NCBI GenBank assembly: GCA_964017045.1
Contig: OZ024807.1
Location: 9,982,393 to 10,046,392 of the forward strand
DNA length: 64,000 nt
Direction of reading: 5' to 3'
Source of the DNA: Omphiscola glabra
Taxonomy: Eukaryota > Mollusca > Gastropoda > Lymnaeidae
Shown here: one piece after another, positions 21,873 through 34,485 of the stretch
Layout: every line of letters begins with the position of its first letter
Position numbering within the stretch: position 1 is the first letter of the stretch
Made by a program: the position numbers and the translations under genes
The notes under the pieces: generated by a model
What the model saw: only the letters and a program-made list of their open reading frames with translations
Databases searched by the model: none
Told to the model about the DNA's origin: nothing

Positions 21873-22035
21873 CAGTCGCGTAGCGAGGGGGGCAAGGGGG
21901 CATCATGCCCCGGGCGCTACTCACAAAGGGGCGCCAAATGGCATATTTTACATATAATATTGCATGGTTTTCGAATAGGGAGGGCGCTAAAAAGGTATTG
22001 TGCCCCGGGCGCGAGTTAAGCTCGCTACGTCACTG
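21873..22035. mobile_element. 163-bp hAT-type MITE
   Basis: Ends CAGTCGCGTAGCGAG and (reverse complement) CAGTGACGTAGCGAG, a very common hAT terminus. Flanks TTGGGGGG (21865-21872) and TTGGGAGG (22036-22043) match at seven of eight bases. GC-rich palindromic interior (gccccgggcgc twice). Confidence 0.88.
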
Positions 22036-22043
22036 TTGGGAGG

Positions 22044-24345
22044 GGGGGATAAATCAACTTGTTTTGCTGTGATGCAGTAAAGCAGGGCTTTCCGAACTGT
22101 GTGTCGTGACACAGTAGTTTGTCGCCTGCAGGGTGTTGGTGTGTCGCGCTAAAATAAGTCATACAGATATTCATGCATATTTTTAGAGGAGCCGATCGGA
22201 CATACAGATCCTGCAAGGGTGCACTGTATCCCACATTTTCCTCTATTGAAATACACCAGTTGTCCGTTTAGACTTTTTAAGGACAATTTAATTTATACCG
22301 GTACAAAAAAATGTTATGCCGAAATTATTCTGCGCATTCAAATAATTTTTGCCTTCTTCGGTGCAGTCGGTATCGTTAAAGTTAATTTGGCACCTAAAAT
22401 CTGCTTCACTAGCGTCTGTTCGACTTTCGGGTGGCCAGTACCAGTGACCACAGGCGTAGCTAAAGAGGAGGGGCAGAGAAGACAGATTTCTCCAGGTGCC
22501 AGACCAGCGGGAGCACCAAAGTAGAGTTTGACGGTATTTGGATGATGAAAGTAATGGGTGGGGGCGTAAAAATGATTTAAATGAATCTTATCCCCCTGGC
22601 GCCAAACACACTATAACTACTTTTCTGCCTGTGGCATAGATGGCGGTTACCATCCCATGTGTCATCTTTTCTTTATATGGAGGGATGGCATTTTCAATAC
22701 ACATAATTCAAGTTTAAATTTACGATTTGGGATGAAGGATTAACTACTACCAAAAAAAAATGGAATTAGCATGATAATCGAAATGCTAGTTCACAAAAAT
22801 GGTGGGCGTGTTTTTTTTTTAAATTAAGAGCTTTACTGGATTCTCAAGTTTAAAAAAAAAAAAATCAGGGCACATTGTTTATTATTGTGACATTAAAAAG
22901 AGAAAAGAAATTGGGAATTTATTAAATATAGGTTAAGTATTTTTTTAAACTCCGTTATTCGGGAAACTGTATTAAAAAGTAACAAATTTAAAGAAACACA
23001 AACGCTATCAATTTAACAATAATTGATGAAACGTGCACTATTTGTACGCGCCCGTTAAATTCTTATATATTTTTTTACATTTAAAATTAACCTAATGAAT
23101 ATATTTTTAAAAGTATAGTATAATGCCATCATAAAATTTATAATTAACATCTATCCCTACTTTAAAATTCATGCATTTATGGTGATGTATAATTTGAAAA
23201 AACAGATTGCAAAAAAAGACCTTTATATTATGTTGATGTAAATGTATTTTAATACAGTGTTGTTAATGTTAAGGTCCTAAAACTTGTTACTTTGCAAAAA
23301 ATAAATAAGTAAAATATACCGATTTATGCGAACATCAGGAAGTAAGACTTGGGCTTGTAATCAGAAGCGGCCAATTTCGGGCACAGTACGATATTTATAA
23401 TGGAATAGTGTAAGCCTCTAACATGATTAGCGTTAAATATATTGAGTGTAAGTGTAAACATTTTTCATAGGTTCCAATAATTGTAATTGATTCAAGGCAC
23501 CAGTCGCTATATTTTTTAAAAACATGTTTAAAAAAAAAAAAGAACAATTTTAAAAATAATATATATATACATATATTCGATTTATCTTTGTACACATTTT
23601 TCTCCGTTGCGGGGGGTGGGGTGGTTGACTTGCTCCGGGGGTGGGGTCACTGTCCCCGACTCCGGAGAGATCGTAAAAGAAACACTAGCGGGTTTTGCCT
23701 TGTTATAGCTTTTAACTGGTTCCTTATTTGCATCAGGATTTTTTTTCACCGTATCCATTGACAGCTTCCCCGTGTTTTGAAGTCCTTTATATTAACTTCG
23801 CTTTGGTTCGTATGTTAAGGGCACAATCTTTGGATGGCTAATTGACCCACTTACCGTCACCTTGTGGAAGTGAAACTTTGCACATAGACTTGTTGCGATG
23901 ACAACACATTCGATCAAATTTTCAGCTCCACCTCCCAACCCCCCCAAAATCAGTTTTTTCTTTCTTTTTTTTTTTCCATGGGGAAGATGAAAGAAATATG
24001 ATGACATTGATTTCATGAAATAAAATTTCCGATAACTGCGCTAAATGAGATTCTTTTTTTTTAAAAAAAAATATTGCAAGTGCGTTTGGTGTGTAATATT
24101 TTCCTTTTTTTTTTTCCTGAAATAGTTGGCGAATTAAATCTCCAGTGTGAAGTAAATCAATACAGGGTATTTCATCTTCCAATGTGTCATGGGCGGATCA
24201 CTTTAGTAACACTGTTGGAAGGGTTGTGTATTCAGTGAAGTAGAGGTAGGGACATCGTCAACAGGTGAAAAGGGGTTGGGGGGCATATTGAGACATGAGC
24301 GGTTCAGAGTGCGAGGACATCATGGAACCAGAACAATTCCTTCTT
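22044..24345. other. Intergenic, no gene proved
   Basis: AT-rich with G-runs. At 22084-22150 a hAT-like left end (cagggctttccgaactgtg) is visible without a matching right end. No coding exon is supported. Confidence 0.4.
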
Positions 24346-24347
24346 TA

Positions 24348-24405
24348 TGTCAGTGGTTCTCAACCTTCCTAATGCCGCGACCCTTTAATACCGTTCCTAA
24401 TGTAA
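24348..24405 (+). mobile_element. SPIN-like hAT left-end fragment
   Basis: Begins CAGTGGTTCTCAACC and continues ttcctaatgccgcgaccc, the same end as the element at 57746-57935. The rest of the element is missing or too diverged. Confidence 0.65.
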
Positions 24406-25399
24406 ACCACTTTTCTAGTGAAATGTTTCTGCAGTAATTTGATATCCACGTGAGGTGAATTTCTTAAGGGTTTGTAACGGGCAGTAGTGGACACAGGGAC
24501 TTTTTATTCGGGGGTGGGGGGGTGTAGAGATTTGTGACGTTATATTTGAGGGAAGGGGTCTAACTTTTTGTGACGATTTGTGACAACGGGGGGAGGGGTG
24601 TCAAAAATCGGGTGACGTCATTTATGGATGGCCCCTTTGTATCTCAAAGAAAGTTAATTTGATAAGTAGGCTACCAGTACAGGGTAGTCGGGTAGCAGTA
24701 GCAGAGGGTAGCGAATGAGAAATAAGTCAAAGGGCGCATATACATAATATAACGAATATAAACATGAGAACAACAAAATACAATAATTTATCTGATTTTG
24801 TGGAAATTTCGAGTGAATAAAAAAAGCTTTGAAAATGCAAAGAACTCAGTATGGAAATAATTAGATAAAAATAATTTTCGCTTGTTTTTCTTCGCGGAAG
24901 AAGTCTTTTTGCCGACACGTAATATTCATCATTTTCCTTTTAAACTGATCGCAGCCCTCCCCCCCCCCCCCAAATTCTTTATCATTATCGTCTGAAAGAA
25001 ATCTGGATAAAACTAGATTGAAGTTTCAATATATGGCGTACCACATTTTAATTTTGTTTATCATACACATAGCTTAAAACTAAAACTGACAGTGATTGTG
25101 GCGGTGGATGTATTCTAACAGAAGATTTCACTTTTATCAATTTAATAGTTTAAGTGTGTTTTGGATTAAATAATAATTAGTTGTGTATTTTTTAGTTCGA
25201 AAGTGTGATATACTTTGGGGTTGGGTGTCCAAGATTTGTGACAGATCGTGAGTCGTGACCCCGGGGATTTTGGGGTGGGGGCGGTTGTCAAAACTAGTGA
25301 AGTGTGACATTCTTTAAGGACGGCCTCTAACTTGTTTAAATAGTGTTTTAACGTAAATTAGAAATAACTCCAAATACCTATTATAGGACGAATTTCAAT

Positions 25400-28273
25400 T
25401 CCTTTTAATGTTTTAAAGATTGCATTAATTTCATGCTTACATATTCATTATCTATGTAAAATTTACAGCAATTGCAAAGAAATGTGCTAAACTAAGACGT
25501 AAGGTACTAACACAGACACCTGTTCAAACCTTTAAAATGATTGGTTGCAGGGAAACGAAAGTAAAAAAAAAAAAACTACTCCGCCAATAAAATACCCTTT
25601 AAAGACTCAAATTTTGTTTAATTATTAAATATAAGTATATTAGATTGTAAATCAAAATACAATTGCATTTTTACTTGATAAAAAAGTATGTAAAGTCACG
25701 GATAAAATTTATTTGCAAGCATTTGTTTACGAAATTATTTAACAAAGATATTGACCAATGGCTGCAGAGTGTTGATGTCGCCCAGATTGGAAACGCTCGG
25801 AATATTGTTTTGACTCTTACACACCTTTTGCACGAAATTGATGCAGTGAGTTACTCAAAGTATGCTGTTTCAAACCTAACAAAAGGCTTGTATATTGTCA
25901 TTTGTACGCTGTATACATAGCTTAAGTTACATAATTTAGCTTAATTTGATGTTTTAAGTCCATATGACCGCCTTATTAGTTTCCGTCAATTGCCGAAAGA
26001 TAATTTGCACCATTTTATTATTCAAAATGGCGGGGCTAAACCTAGTTAAAGCTTTCGTTAGAGTGGCCTAACTGTTAAATATTCATAAAGTTCTTTGGCG
26101 GAGTTTTTCTCGTAGAAAATATCGTTGCACCCTCCGCGCTTTTGCGTTCTTGATATTTTTTTGAAAATCAAATAAATTAATGCCTAACTAGGCTAACGCT
26201 TTGGCTTTATAAATTTTTGAAGTTTTTGCCTACAACTCAACTGTTTTACTTGTAATATTAGGTCTTAGACTCAGTTGACTTAGACTTTTTACAAATCACT
26301 TTAACTTGAGTAGCTCAGAGAGAGCTATCCGCCCTATCCTTTTGCCATATTTCAGCTTAACTATTTTCAAATAATGATTGACAAACTAATGTTATAACAT
26401 GTGGAGAAACAGCTGTTGATTTGAGTAAATTAAAATTGAACTTCATTTAAATTTGCTTAAATTACAACAAACACTTTTATAAAAAATTATAATAATTTAT
26501 TCAACTCATTGAAACCATAAATCTCTAACCACCACTTCACCCCCCACCCCACTCCTTTTAACCCCCCCCCCCCCAAAAAAAACAACAACAAAAAACTCAT
26601 AATAGGTAGCCATATGTTACAAGTAAAAATGTTAGGAGGCATACTTGTTATTGATAGTAGTAATACTAACACTTGTTATTAAGAGTATGGAATTTTTTTT
26701 TTATATAGTTAAAATTTTAGCTTTCTGCACATGACTGGAATATATAATATGAATATTATAGTATAGGCATAGGAAAATACAATTGTAGGCTTTGTAGGCC
26801 TAGTTTAAGTTATTAAAATCATAGGCCTAGGCTGGGATTAATTAATATTAATATTATTCACAAATTACTAATTAGACAATGTAATTCTTCAAGATGAAAT
26901 GACATTTACAGTTATCATATTCACTATGCACCTTTAATTTTATTATAATTTAGGTTTACTCGTTCAATCTACTAAGACAAGATAATTAGATTACATTAAT
27001 TACAAAACCTTTCAGGCTGCAGCTACTTATACTAGTTTATAGTTGTAGACTAGGCCCACTAATACTTATATATATTAGAGACTATAGGGTTTTGGCCAAC
27101 TTCTTTAATTATTTTTAAGTAAAATTATTGGCTTATATTATCCATTTTTTAATGACATAATATTTAGCATTAAGTAAGTATAACTAAAATGGACATTACT
27201 AATTACTACAGTGATGACATAAAATTACCATTATAAGCTGAGTGAATGTATAGCTCTTTACAACAAATACAATACATGTTAAAATAATACAGAAATGTTC
27301 TTCCTCACTTCCTCCATTGTGATAAATGGCAAGGCACCACACACTGCATACACTACAATGACCCATAATTTGTCTTAACTGATTTAAAAGAGTCATTGAT
27401 AACCAATGAATTTCATATCTTGCTCCATCATTCAATACTAATGCATAATAAGAATGGAAAGTAGAACACCCCATCAAAGATCCAGTTTGGAGGATCTATT
27501 TCCTTCTAGGTTATCACCATACCTGATCACACTAGTAGAATTTAAAGAAGGGCCCATAAAGTTGAACCATTACAATCCAAGTATAGGCTGTATATGTAAT
27601 AGATTTTCTTTTCTTAGTAGAAGTGTTGGCACTTTGCATATATGTCTGTGGGGGCCTAGTTCTTAAACTGTGATTGAAACCATGTCCTGTAGGAAATAGG
27701 TTCCAAAACTTTTAACCTCCATAGCAATAAATACAAAATAAACACAGGTTAGAGAAAAAAACTGAATAAGGACAATACAATAAAGCCAATATTTTGGCTA
27801 AGAAACCTTCATTACCAAAAATACATAGACAGAATAACTTAGCTGATATAGATCTTAAGTTGTCCAGAAATGGAGGAGCAGAGAATTATGCTGCCACCTT
27901 TCACAAACAAACTCTCATTCATTTAGCCGAAAATGCCGCCAACCGTACAAAGAAAAAAGTGCCACCTGCTCCACACCTTCTTCCTATGCCACTGTATGGG
28001 AAGCAAGCATTTTGTCAAGTGTAATGTGTTATAAAAAAATTCTGACAAGAAGTTCATATGAACTAGCAAGGTTTGTTTTAAAAAAAAACTTAAGCTCACT
28101 TTTGCATGCACCCCTTACAGTTTGACAAGCTCTAGGGCAATTTTATCATATTCTAAAAAAAAATTCATTACCTTCTTTACAATTACGTTAGTGGCATACA
28201 AGTTATCCCTCTTCTATCATGGAAACACTGATAAACACTGCACCCCTGACTAACAAAGAAACCAAAGTATTTA
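25400..28273. other. Intergenic with two weak exon candidates
   Basis: Mostly AT-rich and featureless apart from the possible coding stretches at about 25730-25852 and 27804-28024, listed separately. Confidence 0.35.
27804..28024 (+). CDS. Possible terminal coding exon, unrecognised
   Basis: A frame after a possible acceptor (ggctaag) reads KPSLPKIHRQNNLADIDLK, then GGAENYAATFHKQTL, LAENAANRTKKK and PMPLYGKQAFCQV, then TAA. Codon use is mixed at third positions and the composition is protein-like, unlike other short frames nearby. An exon-like frame at about 25730-25852 (IDQWLQSVDVAQIGNARN..., donor GTGAGT in phase 0) would join it in frame, but the acceptor is weak and no start codon is seen. 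I do not recognise a family; it may be a chance frame. Confidence 0.3.
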
Positions 28274-28281
28274 TTACAAAC

Positions 28282-29095
28282 CAGAGTTTTGGAGCAGTCA
28301 ATTTTTGGCCAAGCTTCTCTCCAGCTCTGCGCCGGGGCCAAATTTTTATTTAGCTCAAGCTCGGCGTTCAAGCTCCTGCAAAATTAACAAAATATAGTCT
28401 AATATATTTTGAATATTAGGTTTGCATATGATCTGTATTAATAATTAAGTCTAATCAGCTATTTTGCAGATTAATTGGTAATCTGTCCTTTATGACCAAA
28501 TTAGTCCAATGGTTGTCTTTTTACCACTGGCTTAAATTATTTACAACATTATTGTGCATTTAAATTGCTACAATGACTTAAAATATAATACATTTTCAAA
28601 ATATCAAGATTATTATTTTTCTCTGAGAAAGGGAGTGCTTAAAGAAATGTGTTTATTATTGTCACTCACCCATCTTATTCATTAATTAGACATTAGAAAT
28701 GCTTGTACCAGCAGCATAGCTGTAAAAGGGAAGAGCAACGTAGATGATAGAAGAGTTGGTCAGCATGGCTGGTAGAAGTGTGGGCCAACATAGGTTTTAG
28801 AAATTTGGGGCAACAAATAATATATGTAGAAGAGTGGGGCAACAGCTGTAGAAAAGTTTGGCAAAATTGCTGGTATAAGAGTGAGGCATCATAGCTGTAG
28901 AAGAGTGGGGCAGGATAGCTGGTAGAAGAGTGGGCATCGATTTTAATAATTTAATTGAATTAAATAGTACAAATTAATTTTTTTAGTTTAAAATTTATTA
29001 AAAGTTTTGTAGCTTAGAGCTGTAAGAAATTGTACGAGCTCTGCTCCAGCTTTGGGCTAAACGACTCTGATCCAGAGCTTCGCTCCAAATCCCTG
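28282..29095. mobile_element. 814-bp hAT-type element with perfect 8-bp TSD
   Basis: Ends CAGAGTTTTGGAGC and (reverse complement) CAGGGATTTGGAGC. TTACAAAC is duplicated exactly at 28274-28281 and 29096-29103. Inside is a degenerate repeat of about 36 bp (gtagaagagtggggcaacag, about 28720-28935). No transposase frame. Confidence 0.9.
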
Positions 29096-29103
29096 TTACA
29101 AAC

Positions 29104-30177
29104 TGTGTAATTTACTACCTATTTCAGATCAACTGTTTTATTTTCCCTTTCCCTTACCACTTGAAATGAAACCAAACACTTTTGTACTTTAACTGATCAT
29201 TTTAATCATGTTTTGACCTTGTGGTCATTTCATTCTAGATGGACCTTGTGATAATTTTATTCTAGTTCTTTTTGTTCCCAAAAACTAACCCAAAACACAA
29301 TATTATTGGTCACTTTTGAACTTGTCAGTTTTAAGCTAAAAATACTTAAATTCTAATATGTTTTTTTAATACATGTACAAGATTGTTTTGAAAAATAAAT
29401 GTACCCAGTAATTTTTCCTCTGGCATTATTGGTGTGATTTATATTTTGATCTCAGTTTAAAGTACTCTTTTTGGCAGTGCTAATATTCAGTTCTTTCCAA
29501 ACGCTGTCAGTGTAATAAGATGTTAATTATATCCCTTCTAATCATGGCACGCTACCCATAGTTTGATCAGAGAACTGTAAATAACGTTAACTGTAATCTT
29601 TATGAGTTGATCAGAAATTAGGGCTTTCATCACCACCAGACCATAAATATTCAGATTATTCATATCTTTCTGATGCATATATCATGTGTGTCAACAGAGC
29701 TCCTGAATCTCCATGGTCAACGAGAAATTTGAGCCACCCACTCCCACTTGTTATAATCTCAAACTATATTATGGATGTTGCAAGAAAATGACTGAGACAT
29801 AAACAATGCCGTACTAAAATCATGAGTGAGGTTGTGCCCATGAAAAGTTAACTTATGGGTGGCAGAGTTGTTTTTAGGGTTTTATTTATTTCATTATTGG
29901 TTCAAAAAGCACATCATGTATTTAAAAAATTTTTTTTTACTTTATCTACTTATCTTCATTAAATATCATACAGTAAAATCTTATTAAAACATGCTAAGTT
30001 TTTCATAGCTGGTTGCCTCTCACAATTCTGTTCTATGAGGATCATGTTCAATTTAAAGGGCAAGATAAATATGGTTTTGTCCTTTGAAATTTGCTTGTGT
30101 CAATACCATAGTGTGTAGTGGGTTTTATGCATTCTAGAATAGTCATTACAAAGAGAAGAATGGTTTCTTCATTCAAA
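29104..30177. other. Intergenic, nothing recognised
   Basis: No gene, RNA or element could be supported here. Confidence 0.5.
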
Positions 30178-30185
30178 CATTTAAA

Positions 30186-31342
30186 CAGTGGTTTCCCAAA
30201 CCAGGGTTCAACATGGCATTTCAAGGAGCGTGAGGAAGAGTATTATAAGTGCAGAGGAGTATTTGAATTTTGCGCTATAAACGTTTTTACAGTTTTTAAT
30301 TTCCATACCAACATTTCAGTTGGATGTCACAAGTTGACTTCCTAAGTTGCAATTTCCATACCAACATTTCAGTTGGATGTCACAAGTTGACTTCCTAAGT
30401 TGTAATTTTCATACCATCATTTCAGTTGGATGTCACAAGTTGACTTCCTAAGTTGTAATTTCCATACCAACATCAGTTGGATGTCACAAGTTGACTTCCT
30501 AAGTTGTAATTTCCATACCAACATTTCAGTTGCATGTCACAAGTTGACTTCCTAAGTTGTAATTTCCATACCAACATTTCAGTTGGATGTCACAAGTTGA
30601 CTTCCTAAGTTGTAATTTTCATATCAACATTTCAGTTGGATGTCACAAGTTGACTTCCTAAGTTGCAATTTCCATACCAACATTTCAGTTGGATGTCACA
30701 AGTTGACTTCCTAAGTTGTAATTTCCATACCAACATTTCAGTTGGATGTCACAAGTTGACTTCCTAAGTTGCAATTTCCATACCAACATTTCAGTTGGAT
30801 GTCACAAGTTGACTTCCTAAGTTGTAATTTCCATACCAACATTTCAGTTGGATGTCACAAGTTGACTTCCTAAGTTGTAATTTCCATACCAACATTTTAG
30901 TTGGATGTCACAAGTTGACTTCCTAAGTTGCAATTTCCATACCAACATTTCAGTTGGATGTCACAAGTTGACTTCCTAAGTTGTAATTTTCATACCATCA
31001 TTTCAGTTGGATGTCACAAGTTGACTTCCTAAGTTGTAATTTCCATACCAACATTTCAGTTGGATGTCACAAGTTGACTTCCTAAGTTGTAATTTCCATA
31101 CCAACATTTCAGTTGGATGTCACAAGTTGACTTCCTAAGTTGCAATTTCCATACCAACATTTCAGTTGGATGTCACAAGTTGACTTCCTAAGTTGTAATT
31201 TCCATACCAACATTTCAGTTGGATGTCACAAGTTGACTTCCTAAGTTGTAATTTTCATACCAACATTTCAGTTGGAAGTCACAAGTTGACTTCCTAAGTT
31301 GGTGCTGTAGAGTCATAAAGGGTTGTAAACTTGGGAAACCAT
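30186..31342. mobile_element. hAT-type MITE swollen by an internal minisatellite
   Basis: Left end CAGTGGTTTCCCAAAC; right end (reverse complement) ATGGTTTCCCAAGT, missing about two terminal bases. Flanks CATTTAAA (30178-30185) and CATCTAAA (31343-31350) match at seven of eight. About 1 kb of its 1157 bp is the 53-bp array. Confidence 0.75.
30298..31302. repeat. 53-bp minisatellite, about 19 copies
   Basis: Unit starts ttccataccaacatttcag and ends cttcctaagttgcaat. Copies differ at few positions (gcaat/gtaat, one 3-base deletion). The array lies within a hAT-type element. Confidence 0.95.
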
Positions 31343-31350
31343 CATCTAAA

Positions 31351-32495
31351 TGTTTACTGGTGAGAAAAATAATTCTGTAGAAGGAAAAAAAAATGCGACA
31401 TAAAGCCTAAAATCTGCAGCAACATTTTACTTTGATCATGTGCCTCTGCTGCTTCTAGCCAGCTATGAAAAGAAAGCTGTGCATTCATGCCCATAAAGAC
31501 ACCCCCCCCCCCGATCACAATACCCTGCGTGACAGCCAGGAGTAGGTTCATAACATTTGTTGCCTTTTTTTTTTTCAATTGTTAATGTGTTTAAATTATT
31601 TATGGGATACAAATTGGAAGGGAGGCTGTAGGGTGCCTAATTTATTTGGTATGCTTCAGTTGATTACAAAAGTGCATCCAATTATGAATTATCATTAACT
31701 AAAAATGAATATTCAAGCCATGGTCATTGACTTCATTTCAGCCATTTGATTAATGACTGACTTCACACCATGAACTCTGGGCAAGAGGAACAAGTTAAGA
31801 GGGTAGGTTGCCTTTCTTTGCCACCATTCAGTTAATTCTTACATATGTTAATTTTAGCATTATTTTTCAACCCTGAACTTTTTATAGTTAAAATTAATTT
31901 TAAAAAAAATGTATTTAGGTATAGCATAACTTTTAATGTATGGCTTTTTAAATAGGAACAAAAGATATGCCAATCAGTTAAATAGTCAATATATCCAAAA
32001 TGCTGTAGTTTTGAGCCCAGTTGGCCAACTGTGTTTAGGACAAAATAGAGAGAATGCTTAACTCATCTTCTGCATTGTTTGAGAACTTTTTATTTACTAA
32101 ATAACTTTCAGAAAGAAAACAGTATTTTATAGTAATATATACACAGTTAATTGTTTATACAGGGTGATTGTTGTTCAGTGTGTTTTTTTTTCCAATCATG
32201 GAATCTGAACTGTCTGCTTACTCATGAGTCACACTTGGGTTGGTGAGATGTTCACAAAATCAGGAATCTTCCAAACACTGTTTAATGGAACAATGTCACT
32301 AGTGTTAATGAGTTAAGGATGAAGCAGAGTGGTTTCAGCTAAACACGGATAACTCAAGTTCATATAATGTGTACTTTCCCTGTGTATTGTATAGTAAAAG
32401 AAAATGTCCCTGACAAGTTTGTATCTTATTAGTGAGAGGAATTATGTTTTTTTTTTTTTGTGGACCATTTTGTTTAGAGGTCAGCATTAATCTAT
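31351..32495. other. Intergenic, nothing recognised
   Basis: AT-rich DNA with no gene or element supported. Confidence 0.5.
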
Positions 32496-32503
32496 CTAAG
32501 AAA

Positions 32504-32760
32504 CAGGACGTCATTTGGGTAGGACATGGAGGGGCATTAGCGCCCCCCCCCCCCCTGTATCGAGAACAGCAGAAAATCAAACGTAAGAGAAAATAAATAA
32601 GGGGGAAAAAATAAGTATTCGTCCATTTAAAATTAACACTAGAAAACATCAATCCTAATCTGACAATTCTTAAACGGACAAGTTTTGGTTTTTGCGCGCC
32701 CCCCCCCCCCCGTCAACCCCCCCTTTCCATGTGAAAAAAAACCCTGAAATTACGTCCTTG
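32504..32760. mobile_element. 257-bp hAT-type MITE (CAGGGACGTCATTT family), copy 1
   Basis: Ends CAGGACGTCATTT and (reverse complement) CAAGGACGTAATTT. Flanks CTAAGAAA (32496-32503) and CTAAGAGA (32761-32768) match at seven of eight. Contains two runs of 13 C. Confidence 0.85.
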
Positions 32761-32768
32761 CTAAGAGA

Positions 32769-34440
32769 CTATGAACATTACCAAAAAGTTTTTTGTTTGA
32801 AGCTCTCTCTCCAATACTGTAATGTTGAAATTTACAATGCGTGTATTCCTTGTATGTAATGTAATCTGTGCTTGGCGCACATTCATAGGTATCTAGGTCG
32901 CCCATAATGCAATGCGTTCGCCTGGCTTCCAACCTCCTCGAGAGCACTAACGCCAAATGAAAATTGTCTGGCGACACCCTAACCTCCCAGCCAATATTCC
33001 CATAATGTTATGATAATATGTAGTCTGTGAACTTGTTGATTCTAGACGACGCAGGAATACCGTGATTATAATGTCACAAGGCGTTCTGTACTGGACTGAT
33101 GAATATTTATAGCACCGCTCCATGAATTTTTCTATGGAATACCAAATCGAAGTGGGTTTTTTTTTCGGTTTAAATTTTGCAAAACAAGAATGATAAGAGG
33201 AGACGGCAAGGCTTGCATAATAATTCTGTCCCCTTAGCAGTGCGGTGTTGGTCTGGGTGGAACCATTCTGTAAGGCGTAGGCCAACTGTTGGGACACTTA
33301 TCTTCTAGCCCATGTCGTTCTGGACGTTTTTAAGACATTCGTGTACTGTTTATTTCTTATCCTTCTTTGGGACACTTATCTTCTAGCCCATGTCGTTCTG
33401 GACGTTTTTAATACATTCGTGTACTGTTTATTTCTTATCCTTCTTTGGGTATGCACCTAAAAATTGAAGGTATATGATATGTTGTTGTTATTTTTTGGGG
33501 TGTGGGGGGGGGGGCGGCGGGTGGTTGATAGGGTTTTTGGGTTCCTTAAGCTCGATATCTCTGGAGCCTCTATAGAAAGAATTGTGTGTGTCCCTTATCC
33601 TCATTTAATGTCTTTCATTAAAAGGAACTTCATGTATACAGTCTTATATAGCGTTATTTAAAGTGGGGGTGGGGGGGGGCTAACACTTTGGTTTTAAACA
33701 CCTGAAAAAGAACTTAAACGGGAATGATGACTTCATTTTTTCAGGAGTAATGCTATTTGGGGGGGGGGGGTTCTATAGAAGGAAACAAATGGCTTCGTGA
33801 GCGTTAAGCATAATATGACAAGTTCACTCACTTCAAATTGAGATGGCTTGAAATGGGGAAAACACGGAAAGACAGTGTATTAAAATTGTTTTGAAGGTAT
33901 CTCAGAGCTGGAAACAGTGCCCGCTAGTTGAATGTATATCGTTACGCGGCGGTGTGCAGATGCATAATTCATCAAAATATGCATTTATTAAATTCAAACA
34001 TGATCACGTGCACAACGCTGGATGTAAGAACTTGTGAAAGAGGGTTGTTCCCTTTGAAGATTGCGGGCCTGAATCATGATAAGTTTAGTATGAGGCAAGG
34101 GATCTCAAACTAATGTTTGGGGTCATCATACCCTGGGAGGGGGGGAAGAGGCGAGTCCAACTTTGGGTTTAAAAAAAATACATACATAGTGTTATAAATT
34201 ACATTTAACTGAAGACAAGAGTAATGCCTCGAATGAGATGATGATTTTTAAATGTATATATTATATCTATTCACTTTTATATTGTGACGGTATATCACGA
34301 ATTAAATTCTCCGTAGGTATCCATTTAATCGGCCGGAATATATAATCATGAAGCTCTACACTCCCCTCAATAGATTGTTAATTTTAACTGCATGTATAGG
34401 AAATCTGTGCCGTCCATACAAATACAATACAGACACCAAG
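32769..34440. other. Intergenic, no gene
   Basis: Contains a 78-bp tandem duplication (33291-33446) and several G runs. No supported coding sequence. Confidence 0.45.
33291..33446. repeat. 78-bp tandem duplication
   Basis: gggacacttatcttctagcc begins at 33291 and again at 33369. The two copies are nearly identical, so the duplication is recent. Confidence 0.85.
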
Positions 34441-34485
34441 ACGGGCTCTGTCGTCGACGGCCCGTGCTGGTAACGAGCTGTCTGC

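Noticed and set aside
22456..22645. Possible hAT element (cacaggcgtagcta ... gcctgtgg)
   Set aside because: The right end fits only with a gap of several bases and no TSD is present.
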